Origin: Parasphingorhabdus cellanae
GTDB lineage: Bacteria; Pseudomonadota; Alphaproteobacteria; Sphingomonadales; Sphingomonadaceae
Assembly (NCBI RefSeq): GCF_017498565.1
Contig: NZ_CP071794.1
Coordinates: 1,178,001 to 1,242,000, forward strand
Direction of reading: 5' to 3'
Length of the DNA: 64,000 nucleotides
Shown: piece by piece, positions 1 to 10,283 of the stretch
Position numbering within the stretch: the stretch's first letter is position 1
Layout: every line of letters starts with the position of its first letter
The notes under the pieces: model-generated
Databases searched by the model: none
Seen by the model: only the letters and a program-made list of their open reading frames with translations
What the model was told of the DNA's origin: nothing
Made by a program: the position numbers and the translations under genes

Positions 1-885
1 GGTCTCAGAAAGACGAGCTGGTAAATGCTCATTGACGGCCTTGCTGAGCGAAACACGCGGTTGTTCGCGCTTCAATTGGGTCAACCAATCCGGCTTGAGA
101 TCGGGCAGAAAGTCGACGCTAATCGGCTCGCCATGCCGCCAATAAGACGAAATCTGCAATATCGCCGGACCGGACAGGCCTTTATGCGTAAATAACGCCG
201 CTTCGCGAAAGGCGGTTTTGCCGCAGCTGGCGATTATCGGAGCAGATACACCGGACAGCGAACGAAATAGCGTTTCTTCACCGCCGAGAGTTAAAGGAAC
301 CAGGGCCGGACGCGGCTCCACAACCTTTAGACCAAATTGCCGGGCAATATCATAGGCAAAGCTGGTTGCACCCATTTTGGGTATCGACGGGCCCCCGGTG
401 GCAATGACCAATGATGGCGCTGTCGCAGCTTCATTGCCATAATCAACATGATAGGAGCCATCGTTGTGGCGGATATCCGTCACCGATTGGCCCAATGACA
501 AGGTGACTGCGTCTTCAGGGCACTCGTCCATCAACATAGCAACGATCTGCTTTGCCGAACCGTCGCAAAATAGCTGACCCAAAGTCTTTTCGTGCCAAGC
601 AATGTTATGGCGGTCGACCAGCGCGATGAAATCTGGCGCCGTATATCGGCTGAGGGCTGATTTGGCGAAATGCTTGTTAGCCGAAAGAAACCGGTCAGCG
701 GCCGTATTGATATTGGTAAAATTGCAACGACCACCGCCGGAAATCAGAATCTTCTTCCCTGGTTGATCGGCATGGTCAATCAACAGCACCTTGCGGCCTC
801 GCTGGCCAGCGATAGCGGCACACATCAGGCCAGCGCCGCCGGCGCCAAGAATGATGGCATCATATCGGAGTGAAGTTTGACGCAT
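1..885 (-). CDS. HI0933/YhiN-family FAD-dependent oxidoreductase (C-terminus cut off)
   Basis: The reading frame is open from an ATG at 885 to the window edge (295 codons); the C-terminus lies outside. The N-terminus has a dinucleotide-binding GAGGAGL motif, followed by GKKILISGGGRCNFTN, the signature of the HI0933/YhiN flavoprotein family, and an ATGGPSIPKMGATS stretch typical of the same family. Members bind FAD; some have been called aminoacetone oxidases, but the physiological reaction is generally unknown. It is transcribed in the same direction as the glycoside hydrolases upstream but is separated from them by 136 bases, so it is probably not part of that locus. Family assignment is firm, reaction is not. 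Confidence 0.9.
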   Translation of the reverse strand, partial: MRQTSLRYDAIILGAGGAGLMCAAIAGQRGRKVLLIDHADQPGKKILISGGGRCNFTNINTAADRFLSANKHFAKSALSRYTAPDFIALVDRHNIAWHEKTLGQLFCDGSAKQIVAMLMDECPEDAVTLSLGQSVTDIRHNDGSYHVDYGNEAATAPSLVIATGGPSIPKMGATSFAYDIARQFGLKVVEPRPALVPLTLGGEETLFRSLSGVSAPIIASCGKTAFREAALFTHKGLSGPAILQISSYWRHGEPISVDFLPDLKPDWLTQLKREQPRVSLSKAVNEHLPARLSET

Positions 886-1021
886 ATTCGGAAAGCCATT
901 CTACGCCAAAGCTAATATTAGCAAACGAAATTTGCTTTTGGGACCGCCCTAGTCGCTAAGCCTTGCCCAACTTTCTGTTTTCCTCTTGCAAAGCTCCTGA
1001 TCAAAATTTCTTTGATACAGA

Positions 1022-4000
1022 CTATCGTCTCGCTGCTGCTGCCCTTTTACTCTCACCCTCAACGCGATACAGTTTGACCGGATCAACCAAGCCGAGCCGG
1101 ACCAGATCATTTTCATAGACTGACATGTGCTCAGCAAATTTATCGCCAGCCAGCGCGCGACCGACCAGAGCATTTCTTTGCGGAGGTCGCACTGACACTG
1201 TGATCGTATTTTTTCCAGCGCGAACGGCGTCCGAAATATCGACCAAAAACGGATGGACCGATGCTCGACCTACAGCCTTGCCATTGACCAAGATGGTCGC
1301 AACGCCCTCAACCCGCCCGAGGTCAATCACATAGCTTTGGTCAGCGTTCATCGGCTGGAGCATGAAATCGTTGCGATAAACGAGGGGACCAGCTGCATAT
1401 TTCAAATCCTCGTCAGTCCGCAGGTCGATCATTCCGCCATCGATTTTTCTTTCGACGTCACCAAATTTCATCGTCCATCGGTCCAGCGCCTGTACTTTGG
1501 TACTATCGTCGCGAACCAATCGAGAGAGCGGCCGGCCCGTCTCTGCCAATATCTGCGGCGTTGAAATCAGGAATACCGATTCTAACGAGCCCAAAGCCAG
1601 TGGCAATCCGCCCGAATTGTCTCTATCCGCGCGCCAAACATGTCCGCCCATCGGGTCGAACCAATATCGGTTGAGGCCGTCATCGCCAGCGACATGAACA
1701 ACGCTGGCAGCATCATCTAGCGAGAGATTAGTGAAAAAATCCACAGTCTCCCGCACGCCGGTAGTCCGGCGGACGCGGCGCACATTTGCATTGCCGGTCA
1801 CTGTCAATGATCCTGCCAGGTCATCGACCAGCTGGCTATGCGTTGATACGACCTGATCGCGGCTCAGCTTGGCAATGCGCATCCGCACCGCCTCATCACC
1901 CGTCTTTGCATCCTTAAATCCGCTCTGTCGCGTGGGCATCTGGCCGAAAAAGCGCAGTTCAGTGCCCTGTTTTTTAAGCGATTCCAAAGCCTTGACGGTC
2001 GAAAGCTCCATCTGATCGGTTTCGAAAACCACAACCGCAGCGATATCGTTTTCGATGTCATTATCTGCACCATTTCCCGATCCACGCCCGCGCGTCTCCA
2101 GTGCGTGACTATTTGTCCAGGCCCAAGTGACACCGCGCCGATCAAGTTCTCGCGTCAATGCCGATGCCCTTGACAACCAAGCCAATCGTGGATCAGCTTC
2201 ATCTTCCGGTACTTTAAGAAAGGGAAGGTCGGTAAGGTCGATACCGGGCTTCTCGCGCGCCGGTCTTCCCGCATCGGGCATGTAACCTTCGAACAGAAAA
2301 TCATCGGTCACCCCGGGCATCTCATCAAAAAATGACGGAAAGCCAAGCCACGGATAATAGATAAAAACATCGACCTCCGGGCGTCCTGATTGCAGCAGTT
2401 TCTGGGTTCGGCTCAGATATGTATTCAGCTGGGGCTGGGCATCCCACATAATACTGCCTTGCCCGTAATTTTCACTGAAGTGGCTAAAATTACCCGGACC
2501 TGAAAACGGATGCCACGGTATATCGCCGAATAGGTCTTTATAGGGCTGATCTTTTAAGTCATAGGGTATGCCGTGATAAATGATCTGGTTCACGCCTGAT
2601 GCAAATAGCAGGTCGGCCGCCGCTTTCACCTGCCTTGGCGCAATGGTGTAATCGCGTTCAATCCAGACAAAAGATTCTGCTGTAATTAAAGGGCGATCAT
2701 ATAGAGCCCCTGCCGACGCAGCCATCTTCATGAACGCGGTCGACCCGCCCGCATAAAGCTGTTCGATTTCCGGGATATGATTGGCTCCCAGTGCCCGGAT
2801 CACGTCGAGGTCCATACCATAGCTTTGCCCGCGTGAATGCAAGCCCCGTGCCTCCGCCCAGTTTGCCGACGTTTGTAAAAATCGCTCGACGACCAGGTCA
2901 GACAAGGTCTGCTGATAGTCATGCCGAACGCGCTCGTCTGTATCTGAAAGTGTATATCTTGGGGTCGCCTCAATATGCGCGACATCCCGCAGGAAGAAAT
3001 TATCAGCCACATCAACGAGCACGACCGGAAGATGGGGCCGCAAGTCATATCCCCGGCGTTTCTCGAACTCCGTAAGAATATCATGCGCAGCCAAGCGGTC
3101 GACCTTGAACTCAAGACTATCGTTGAAAAAACCCTTAAATGCTTTGCCATAATGATCCTGCAAACCCGTGCGGTTTCCGAACGCCCAATTATAATGTCCG
3201 ACAACCTGATCACGCCGAAAATGATCAAGGACGAAACCGGGCGTATCATGTGCTCCCAAAGTCGGCGCCTCGCCAGAGGGCAATATATAGGTTGCGACAA
3301 TGGTCCAGTCTCCGGCGGGTGCATCCCATTCGAGAATATCGCCAGTGACATGGCCATCGAGAACTATCGCAGTCTCACTATCGAGCGTGATTGTGTCAGT
3401 CACGTCCAAGAGATTATCGGAATGCTGACCGCCCGTTCGCCGCATTGCCACCGCACTTAAAAAAGTTGCTTGATCACTCGGAAAATCGGCTACCTCCAGT
3501 CCGAAGAAAACCTCCGCAAGACCAAGGAGGTAGGCGTTCAGACCTGCTTCGGGCCCCGGCAGGCTGGTGCGGACAGTTTGCCCGCCCTTCACATCCAAAT
3601 GCCCGCTGGCCAGACTGTGCAAGCCGTCCTCAAGCAAGACTTGTGGACCGCCCGCTGGCCAACCACTCAAGTGGTTCAGATACACTTCCATCCCGAGCCG
3701 CTCTGCACAGGCCATAGTAGCCGACATAGTGCGATAATAATCGTCTTTCGCAAAAGAGTTGATCTTCGCACGGACGGCTTCGTCCTCGATCGGTTCAAGG
3801 CCAATATTGAAAGACTGGATTTCCACGCCGCCGATTCCACGAGCATCCATCACGCGCAATTCCTCGCACGCTTGCTTAGCGTCAACATCCCCTCCGGGCC
3901 ACCACCACCGGGCCCAAGGGCGGGCGGCAGGATCAATCGCCGCTAAAGTCTGCAAGTCCAGTTGGCGGGGGCGGAGCGGCGTGTATTTGATATCAGCTGG

Positions 4001-4174
4001 TGCCGGTTCGCCAGCATAGCTGCTGATACTAGGGACGCCTTCCAACGCCGTCGGCGGCTCCCAAGCATTGCTGAGAGCATTTTGTAAATATGCATAACCG
4101 CCGATCGCGGCGATCGCTATTAAACCAACGAGTGCCAGCGCAGTATAGCTACCCCATTTCAACACACGTTTCAT
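1022..4174 (-). CDS. GH106-like alpha-L-rhamnosidase, membrane-anchored or exported
   Basis: 1050 residues. Residues about 7-30 form one hydrophobic segment after a basic start (MKRVLKWG), so the protein is exported or tethered to the inner membrane. The motif RWWWPGG at 89-95 and the overall length resemble GH106 alpha-L-rhamnosidases and related large glycosyl hydrolases. The C-terminal 120 residues read like a galactose-binding jelly roll (ILVNGKAVGRA, HPFLVDISDAVRAGKN). GH106 enzymes remove terminal alpha-L-rhamnose from glycosides or polysaccharides. Start chosen because GGGGAG lies six bases before ATG at 4174. It is the last gene of a GH2-SDR-GH106 run, 51 bases after the SDR. The linkage cleaved cannot be told from sequence. 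Confidence 0.85.
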   Translation of the reverse strand: MKRVLKWGSYTALALVGLIAIAAIGGYAYLQNALSNAWEPPTALEGVPSISSYAGEPAPADIKYTPLRPRQLDLQTLAAIDPAARPWARWWWPGGDVDAKQACEELRVMDARGIGGVEIQSFNIGLEPIEDEAVRAKINSFAKDDYYRTMSATMACAERLGMEVYLNHLSGWPAGGPQVLLEDGLHSLASGHLDVKGGQTVRTSLPGPEAGLNAYLLGLAEVFFGLEVADFPSDQATFLSAVAMRRTGGQHSDNLLDVTDTITLDSETAIVLDGHVTGDILEWDAPAGDWTIVATYILPSGEAPTLGAHDTPGFVLDHFRRDQVVGHYNWAFGNRTGLQDHYGKAFKGFFNDSLEFKVDRLAAHDILTEFEKRRGYDLRPHLPVVLVDVADNFFLRDVAHIEATPRYTLSDTDERVRHDYQQTLSDLVVERFLQTSANWAEARGLHSRGQSYGMDLDVIRALGANHIPEIEQLYAGGSTAFMKMAASAGALYDRPLITAESFVWIERDYTIAPRQVKAAADLLFASGVNQIIYHGIPYDLKDQPYKDLFGDIPWHPFSGPGNFSHFSENYGQGSIMWDAQPQLNTYLSRTQKLLQSGRPEVDVFIYYPWLGFPSFFDEMPGVTDDFLFEGYMPDAGRPAREKPGIDLTDLPFLKVPEDEADPRLAWLSRASALTRELDRRGVTWAWTNSHALETRGRGSGNGADNDIENDIAAVVVFETDQMELSTVKALESLKKQGTELRFFGQMPTRQSGFKDAKTGDEAVRMRIAKLSRDQVVSTHSQLVDDLAGSLTVTGNANVRRVRRTTGVRETVDFFTNLSLDDAASVVHVAGDDGLNRYWFDPMGGHVWRADRDNSGGLPLALGSLESVFLISTPQILAETGRPLSRLVRDDSTKVQALDRWTMKFGDVERKIDGGMIDLRTDEDLKYAAGPLVYRNDFMLQPMNADQSYVIDLGRVEGVATILVNGKAVGRASVHPFLVDISDAVRAGKNTITVSVRPPQRNALVGRALAGDKFAEHMSVYENDLVRLGLVDPVKLYRVEGESKRAAAARR

Positions 4175-4225
4175 CGGCGCTCCCCTATCAACAGAAATTG
4201 AGATACTAGAAATATTGGCAGCATC

Positions 4226-5044
4226 TTAAGCCGCGAATCGATCCGAGGCGGCGCTCGCGGCATAATCGGACAAGAGGTCCTCCATGCGATCCTCGACCGC
4301 TGTCATCAATTCCGAATGCGTAAATATATGGAAGCGATTGGCTTCAATTGAATCCGCCGTCCAGTCGGCGACAACCGCAGGATTCAAGCCGCCCTCGACT
4401 AGTGCCTTAAAGGTATCCGGCTCGTCGCCGTCGGCTCCCTTGTCAGCCGAGGGGCGGTTCGCGCCGCTATTGTGAATATTGGTACGCACAAAAGCCGGAC
4501 TGAGGACGCTGACACCGATATTGAAGATTGCGAGTTCAAGCTTGAGGCATTCCGAATAACCTACCACGGCAAATTTTGTCGCGGAATAAGGCGACATATA
4601 AGGTGCTGCGATATGTCCGGCTATTGATGCGGTATTGATAATGTGGCCGCCGGTCTTCTGGCTCTGAATAATCGGAACAAATGTCTCAATACCGTGGACA
4701 ACGCCCATGAGATTGACATCGATCGCCCAGCGCCAATCCTCAATTGATATCTCCCCGGCGATCCCGCCAGCGCCAACGCCCGCGTTATTAAAGAGCAAAT
4801 GGACTTCGCCATAAGTTGACACAGTTTTTTCAGCAGCCTGTTCGACACTGGCGAGATTGGCGACATCACATGAAATTGCGGTCGCCTGCGAGCCAAGTTC
4901 GCTTTGCGCGGCGTCTAGCGCTTGCTCGTCGATATCCGCAATTGCAACACGCGCGCCTCGCGAGATCAACGTCTTCGCCAATGCCAGCCCAATGCCGGAC
5001 GCACCCCCTGTGATGAAAGCAACCTTGCCCTGTATCTCTGTCAT
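4226..5044 (-). CDS. SDR-family NAD(P)-dependent oxidoreductase
   Basis: 272 residues, classical short-chain dehydrogenase/reductase layout: cofactor motif TGGASGIG at 12-19, NNAG at 86-89, N111, and the catalytic set S140, Y153, K157 (YSATK). The aspartate in VAIADID after the second strand suggests preference for NAD over NADP (inference). Substrate is unknown; classical SDRs oxidise or reduce hydroxyl/keto groups on sugars, steroids and many others. Only three bases separate it from the GH2 gene upstream, whose tail carries its ribosome site (AAGGA), so the two are co-transcribed. In this locus it may oxidise a released sugar or the aglycone. Confidence 0.92.
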   Translation of the reverse strand: MTEIQGKVAFITGGASGIGLALAKTLISRGARVAIADIDEQALDAAQSELGSQATAISCDVANLASVEQAAEKTVSTYGEVHLLFNNAGVGAGGIAGEISIEDWRWAIDVNLMGVVHGIETFVPIIQSQKTGGHIINTASIAGHIAAPYMSPYSATKFAVVGYSECLKLELAIFNIGVSVLSPAFVRTNIHNSGANRPSADKGADGDEPDTFKALVEGGLNPAVVADWTADSIEANRFHIFTHSELMTAVEDRMEDLLSDYAASAASDRFAA

Positions 5045-5047
5045 TTT

Positions 5048-7507
5048 TCAGTCCTTTTTTCCGCTGTCGAGGCGATAGATGTCTTTTCGCATTGTAATAA
5101 TTCGGAATGGCGGGTCGGGAATTGCCTTGCCAACATGGTCGTAACCAATCTTGCGCCGCCCATAGACGGGATCAAAGGCACCCGACGGAGACGTAAGCCG
5201 CGCCACAAATAGAAGACGACTGGTCTGGGGAATATCGAGCTCTATTTTGACATCTCTTCTACTGACCGGTTCGAGAACCAAGTCCATTGGTTCGGAGCGT
5301 GACAGAACCCGGCCATTGGCATCTATCGCCAAAACCTCTGCGACAACCGGCTCAGGATTATAGTCGTCGTTCAACAATATGAGCGGCACAGAAGCGCGTT
5401 TCCCTCGCGGATAGGACGCCTCATCCCAAGCACGAAGATAGATGAGCTGCGGTGCGAAAGCGCTACGCGCATAACGGGCCCAGCGCGGCTCCAATTTGAG
5501 ATTTTTCACGTCAATGAAGCTGTCACAGGTTTTGCTGGTCGATTTCACTTCCCAGCTTTCGGGAATATCGGCTGCGTCATCACATTTTGACAGATATACA
5601 AAATGCTGGACTCCGGCATAGCCACGCATCGCTCGCCAATAGGCTGCAAGCTCCGACATTATATAGGCATATCCTTCCAGATATTCCTGCGGCGTCAGCG
5701 TTTTGCCTTCTGCAATATTGTCAAAAGACAGCTTGCCCAGTTCGGTCGGGCGGCCGCGATGCGTAACCCATAAAAATCCATATTCGTTATTGATAAACGG
5801 ATGCTCAGGCGCACCGGAATAGGTTGCGAAGGGCCCCCAGGTGGCTTGCGGCGGCTGCCCCTTCATGGTTGTGAAATCATCCAGCGTATAGCGGCGATCA
5901 TTCATGTTGAGCGCGCCGCCCGCGTTCAACTTATAGGGGTGTTCCTCAATCGGATCATTGGGCCCGACCGGGGGTCTGTAACCGCCATTTTCCCATTGGC
6001 GCGTCGGGTCAATATCGCGCATCCGCTGAATAACATCATCCGATATTGGGTTGTGATTTTCATTCGCCGCATCCCACCAGCCGATCGACGCATGGTTCCA
6101 GTTTTCACTCACCCATCCGCGAAACTCTTTTTCAAGCTCCGCCGCCGACCATTTGGAGGATTCTGTATTACGAACCACGGACCAGAAGCTATATTCATCG
6201 GCGACAATGAAACCGATTTCATCCGCCAGATCATACCAGAAATTCGGCATACGTCCGGTGTGATTGCGAAAAGAATTCCAATGGAAATCCTTGGGATGGC
6301 CGCTCAACAATTCGCGTACCCATGCCTTGTCCCACGGCAATTGCCCGCGCTGCGCATCTTCAAAAAAGCGGTGGAGGCCGATATTCGTGCCGCGCAGATA
6401 ATAAAGTTTGTTGTTAAGATAAAAGCCTTTGTCCGCGCCGCTGCGCCACTCAACCTTGCGCATGCCAAATCTTTTGACCCGGTCGTCGCTTGGTTCAACC
6501 ACATCGCCCTCGCCCGCCCGGCCCAGCTGCGCATGCACCTGATAGAGAAACGGGTTTTCCGGTGACCAGAGTTCATAATCCTGCATGGCAACCGTCTGCT
6601 CAACCAGTTTTGTTTCACCGGCAGGAATAGTCACATTCATTTCACTACGCAGCGGCCTTGCTGTATCGCCATCTTTCCATGGGCGAACATCCTGAACCAC
6701 CACAGCATCATAAGGCTGCGCACCACCATTGCGGATCAAGGTTTTGATTTTGACCCGGTCATTATCAATTTCGGGTTCAATTTTGACATTGGCAATCGAT
6801 GCCTGCTCGGTCAGCACCAGGCTTACCGTGTCCCATAATCCGGGATACCATCTTTCCTTTTCATCATCATCGCCGGCGGGGACAAAGCTGGGCAGCTGAC
6901 TACGGTCTGCACCCAGTCGCACGACCAGCTCATTGGTCTGGCCATATTTAATTGCATCGGAGGCGTTATATTCGGACAGGGAAAATGTGGTAAAATGTTC
7001 GCCCAATGGCTTACCATTCAGCCAGACTTTAACGCCGTTTTTGGCTTTATGAAGGCATAGAAATGCCTGCGCGGATCCTTTTTCAGGGGCCTTAAATTCG
7101 GTGCGATACCAGAATACATCGCGCTGCCCGCTTTCTATGCCCATTTCGGTAAAGGCCGGACGCGCATCTGTAATCAATCCGGGCACGGGCGCTTTATGCG
7201 CATAGCTTGTCGGCAGCGTCTCCGACATTTCGCTTTCGGCAACATCCCAAGTGCCGTCCAGCATCATCGTACGGCGGGTTTGCTCCCCCCAATCAACATG
7301 GCTGCTTTGACACGCGGCGACTGGATAAGATCCTTCGACCGTTGCCTCATAATCGTCTCCAGGTTCAAATGTGGTCAGCCATGCTGAAATGCTTTCATTG
7401 GAAAGCATGCTGGTCACGATCATGCCGCGATTAAACCAAATGACAACGCCCAGAACGACAATGACTAACAGGAAAATAAAAAGAAATTTACCGATTTTTT
7501 TCAACAT
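5048..7507 (-). CDS. Glycoside hydrolase family 2 protein
   Basis: 819 residues. An N-terminal hydrophobic helix (about 6-25) anchors or exports it. A sugar-binding jelly roll follows (about 80-230; FWYRTEFKAP, VKVWLNGKPLGEH), then an immunoglobulin-like domain (to about 345) and the TIM barrel beginning at FGMRKVEWR. Candidate acid/base is E483 in WDAANENHN; candidate nucleophile is E575 in FINNEYGFLW; both fit the GH2 Asn-Glu pattern. GH2 covers beta-galactosidase, beta-glucuronidase, beta-mannosidase and others, and I cannot choose between them. It is the first gene of the GH2-SDR-GH106 operon; GAGG lies five bases before ATG. A TGGAC half of the local operator lies about 28 bases upstream. 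Confidence 0.88.
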   Translation of the reverse strand: MLKKIGKFLFIFLLVIVVLGVVIWFNRGMIVTSMLSNESISAWLTTFEPGDDYEATVEGSYPVAACQSSHVDWGEQTRRTMMLDGTWDVAESEMSETLPTSYAHKAPVPGLITDARPAFTEMGIESGQRDVFWYRTEFKAPEKGSAQAFLCLHKAKNGVKVWLNGKPLGEHFTTFSLSEYNASDAIKYGQTNELVVRLGADRSQLPSFVPAGDDDEKERWYPGLWDTVSLVLTEQASIANVKIEPEIDNDRVKIKTLIRNGGAQPYDAVVVQDVRPWKDGDTARPLRSEMNVTIPAGETKLVEQTVAMQDYELWSPENPFLYQVHAQLGRAGEGDVVEPSDDRVKRFGMRKVEWRSGADKGFYLNNKLYYLRGTNIGLHRFFEDAQRGQLPWDKAWVRELLSGHPKDFHWNSFRNHTGRMPNFWYDLADEIGFIVADEYSFWSVVRNTESSKWSAAELEKEFRGWVSENWNHASIGWWDAANENHNPISDDVIQRMRDIDPTRQWENGGYRPPVGPNDPIEEHPYKLNAGGALNMNDRRYTLDDFTTMKGQPPQATWGPFATYSGAPEHPFINNEYGFLWVTHRGRPTELGKLSFDNIAEGKTLTPQEYLEGYAYIMSELAAYWRAMRGYAGVQHFVYLSKCDDAADIPESWEVKSTSKTCDSFIDVKNLKLEPRWARYARSAFAPQLIYLRAWDEASYPRGKRASVPLILLNDDYNPEPVVAEVLAIDANGRVLSRSEPMDLVLEPVSRRDVKIELDIPQTSRLLFVARLTSPSGAFDPVYGRRKIGYDHVGKAIPDPPFRIITMRKDIYRLDSGKKD

Positions 7508-7530
7508 GACGCCTCGTAATTATTCGCCAT

Positions 7531-7541
7531 CAAATGGACTA
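7531..7541. promoter_or_regulatory. Half-site of the locus operator before the GH2 operon
   Basis: The right half TGGACTA(T) is identical to the site before the TonB receptor gene; the left half is not conserved. It lies about 28 bases before the GH2 start codon. Weak alone, credible only because four better copies sit before neighbouring genes. Confidence 0.4.
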
Positions 7542-7660
7542 TGTATAATGCTGTCCGCCCGCTGCTTTCTGCAAAGCAGGGATGTGGTGGAGGCCAGGCC
7601 TCCACCACCGGGGAAGAAACATATCTGTTTCGAGGGAACAAACATTATGGTGTCATCTGA

Positions 7661-10078
7661 CTAATATCGAAAGCTCAGCCGCGCGCCCCATGTCCGCTGC
7701 GCTTCAAATGTACGGAATTGCGCATAGCCACCTTCATCAAACGGCATAGGCACGATGGCAGCAACGAAATTCTGGTTCGTGAGGTTGCGCCCGAAAAGCG
7801 ACATTGTTGCCTTGCCATCCCAGAATGTCACGCCAATTTGTGCATCAACTAAAGTATAGGCATCGATCCGGCTTTGCGGGTCATTGGACACCAGGCTTAA
7901 ACTGTCATCACGATATTGAAAGCCGCCTTGAATGTAGGCATTAACGGCATCGTTGATCCGAAAATCATAACGCGCAAAACCGTTAAGCGTCCATTCCGGC
8001 GCGTTGGCCAGCCGCGCGCCAGACAGGTCCTGCGCTTCAGTGGTGGCAAGATTATCAGGATCGTCTGGATCAATCCTGACCTGCACACATCCTTGTGCCT
8101 CTGTTTGCAGACTATAGCATGGTGCCTGCTCGAAGCTCTTATATTTGGCGTCGTTGTAAGACACAGCGCCAGAGAGCGTTAGTCCATCCACAGGCACGAT
8201 CGTCAGATCAGCTTCGATGCCTTTCGATACAGCCTTGGCGGCATTAGAAAGGGAAACAACCAACGTACCGTCAGGACCGCGAACAAGAGATTGCGCCTGC
8301 AAATCTTCAATTTCCGTATAATATCCGGTGATACCAGCCTGCAAACGATTATTGACGCTGCGATACCGAAGACCGACTTCAAATTGGAGCGGCTTTTCCG
8401 GTCGGGCAATCGGTAATCCGACTTCAGTAAATTCCTCACCGGTGACCAGTGCTGCAGATTTATAGCCCTGTGTTACCGTGGCGAATATATTGAAATCATC
8501 GGTAAAGTCGTATTTTGCACCCGCCCGCCACGTGATCGCGTTGTCATCATTTTCAACGGTTGCCCGATTCCCGTCAAGAACCCGAAGCAGAAACGGCCCA
8601 ATAATGAAGGGTGAAACCGATGTTGGAGTTTGCGATAGAAGCTGGCTCGCCTCAAGCTCTGAGCGCAAAAAACGCACCCCGCCGATTAACGAAAACTGCG
8701 GCGTTACTGCATATTCCCCTTGGCCAAAGATCGCGTAATTTTGCTCCTCAAAATCGGATGCAAAATCTGTTCCGGTCAAGGCAAACGGGGGCAGGATTGG
8801 CGGCAATATCCCGGGAGCCAGCGAACGGAGATTAAGGCCCGCTGTACCCACCTGCCGATTAAATTGGTCGATTTGCTGCGAGAAATAATAGGCGCCCAGC
8901 GTATAGGTCAGCTTGCGGTCCCGGGGTGAGGACAATCGAAATTCCTGACTGAATTGCGACTGCTGTTGCGCGCCCGAGTTGATCAATAGGAACGGCTGCG
9001 GGATAAGATCTGCATCTTCCTCAGAAAATGTATCCCAATCGCGCCAAGCCGTTAGCGAAACAAAATCATGCTCCCCCAGTGATGCTGTGAGTTCAGCAGA
9101 AATACCGGTAACTTCACTTTCTGCCACCCAATTACCATCGGAAGCAATCTGCCTGTTTTTTGGCCCCGGCACGATGCCAGCTCTCAACGATTCCAGACCA
9201 ATTGCATTAAACGCCCCAGGCCCCAATTGTGGCAATAACCCAGTACCTGGTAGATCAGGAGATAATTGCCGGTATGTTAGCCCGCCGGGGGTATTGTCCC
9301 GACGCGAATGATCGACGTTCAACAAAAAATCCACCGTATCGCTGATTTCGAAATTCACTTTTGCGCGGAATCCATATTCGTTGCGATCCGCCAGATCGCT
9401 TTGCGGTGCATCAGGGTTTATATTTTCAATATAGCCATCGCGCGTGTTGCGATATCCGGATATCCGGGCGGTAATCCCATCGGTAACTGGTCCAGATATC
9501 GCGCCGGAGAGATTGACCTCGTCGAAAGAGCCGTAAGCGACATTCATTTCCGCCGTAAGGTCATTTGTCGGGCCTTTGGTGATTACCGAAAGAACCCCAC
9601 CTGAAGCATTTTTGCCGAACAAGGTTCCTTGCGGCCCGCGCAAAACCTCCACACGCTCGACGTCGGAAAAGTCGAAAATTCCTGCGCCTGTCCGTCCAAT
9701 CGTAACACCGTCGATTGACAGCGCTACGCTTGCTTCGACGCCAATATTGAATACGCCAACGCCGACACCGCGAACAGTCAACGCAGACTGACGTGCGTTG
9801 ATCCCACCGCTAAATGTCACGCCGGGTGCGACATATTGCAGTTGTTCAAAACTATCGATCTGGCGATCCTGCAATTGCTCGCCAGAAACCACAGTTGTGG
9901 AAATCGGCACGTCCTGAAGATCCTCTTCGACCTTCTGAGCGGTTACGATAATCGTTTTGATGCCAGAGGTCTCTTCATCGTTACCCTCCTGCGTTTGCGA
10001 AAACGCCGGTTGAGAACAAATGAAAGCCCCCAATGCGATCGATGACGTGAATACCAGCCTTTTGCTCTGACGAACCAT
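7661..10078 (-). CDS. TonB-dependent outer-membrane receptor
   Basis: 805 residues from the ATG at 10078, chosen because GGGAGG lies six bases before it and a signal peptide follows at once (residues 1-27, ending PAFSQ). A TonB box-like stretch (TIIVTAQK, about 42-49) precedes the plug domain (VPISTTVVSGEQL, RVEVLRGPQGTLFGKNASGG); the rest is a beta-barrel with alternating aromatic strands and the usual C-terminal aromatic residue (RLSFRY). The plug matches the large sphingomonad receptor group used for glycosides, aromatics and other non-siderophore substrates (inference). It probably carries the substrate across the outer membrane. It has its own promoter region with an operator copy, in tandem with the GPH transporter gene. 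Confidence 0.95.
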   Translation of the reverse strand: MVRQSKRLVFTSSIALGAFICSQPAFSQTQEGNDEETSGIKTIIVTAQKVEEDLQDVPISTTVVSGEQLQDRQIDSFEQLQYVAPGVTFSGGINARQSALTVRGVGVGVFNIGVEASVALSIDGVTIGRTGAGIFDFSDVERVEVLRGPQGTLFGKNASGGVLSVITKGPTNDLTAEMNVAYGSFDEVNLSGAISGPVTDGITARISGYRNTRDGYIENINPDAPQSDLADRNEYGFRAKVNFEISDTVDFLLNVDHSRRDNTPGGLTYRQLSPDLPGTGLLPQLGPGAFNAIGLESLRAGIVPGPKNRQIASDGNWVAESEVTGISAELTASLGEHDFVSLTAWRDWDTFSEEDADLIPQPFLLINSGAQQQSQFSQEFRLSSPRDRKLTYTLGAYYFSQQIDQFNRQVGTAGLNLRSLAPGILPPILPPFALTGTDFASDFEEQNYAIFGQGEYAVTPQFSLIGGVRFLRSELEASQLLSQTPTSVSPFIIGPFLLRVLDGNRATVENDDNAITWRAGAKYDFTDDFNIFATVTQGYKSAALVTGEEFTEVGLPIARPEKPLQFEVGLRYRSVNNRLQAGITGYYTEIEDLQAQSLVRGPDGTLVVSLSNAAKAVSKGIEADLTIVPVDGLTLSGAVSYNDAKYKSFEQAPCYSLQTEAQGCVQVRIDPDDPDNLATTEAQDLSGARLANAPEWTLNGFARYDFRINDAVNAYIQGGFQYRDDSLSLVSNDPQSRIDAYTLVDAQIGVTFWDGKATMSLFGRNLTNQNFVAAIVPMPFDEGGYAQFRTFEAQRTWGARLSFRY

Positions 10079-10128
10079 TTCCATCCTCCCTGATTGGATG
10101 CTTCGCACCCTAATTGATTTCAATAATC

Positions 10129-10140
10129 GTCCATTTGGAC
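10129..10140. promoter_or_regulatory. Operator copy A (GTCCATTTGGAC) before the TonB receptor
   Basis: Inverted repeat GTCCA-TT-TGGAC, about 51 bases before the receptor start codon. Same core as sites at 11768 and 11846. A degenerate relative (GTCCGATTGTAT) follows at 10180-10191. Likely bound by one of the two TetR proteins of the locus. Confidence 0.7.
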
Positions 10141-10283
10141 TATTTGTCAACACACAAAATCGGCCACTGCAAAAAAATCGTCCGATTGTATGGTTTTTAG
10201 ATAGTGTTTGCGAAGCAATCTCCATGATGGTGATCATGGCAACTGCGATATTGGCTTTAATATGGGCACCGAAGCTCCCCGCT

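Noticed and set aside
920..936. Hairpin AGCAAA/TTTGCT and overlapping palindrome GCTAATATTAGC between the GH106 and flavoprotein genes
   Set aside because: Six-bp A/T-rich stem with a poor T-run on the transcribed strand; neither a convincing terminator nor a known operator.
2975..3460. 161-codon frame on the + strand inside the GH106 gene
   Set aside because: Antisense to a conserved enzyme, no family features, no ribosome site.
10180..10191. GTCCGATTGTAT, a possible second operator before the TonB receptor
   Set aside because: Only the left half and centre match; the right half is lost. Kept out of the consensus.
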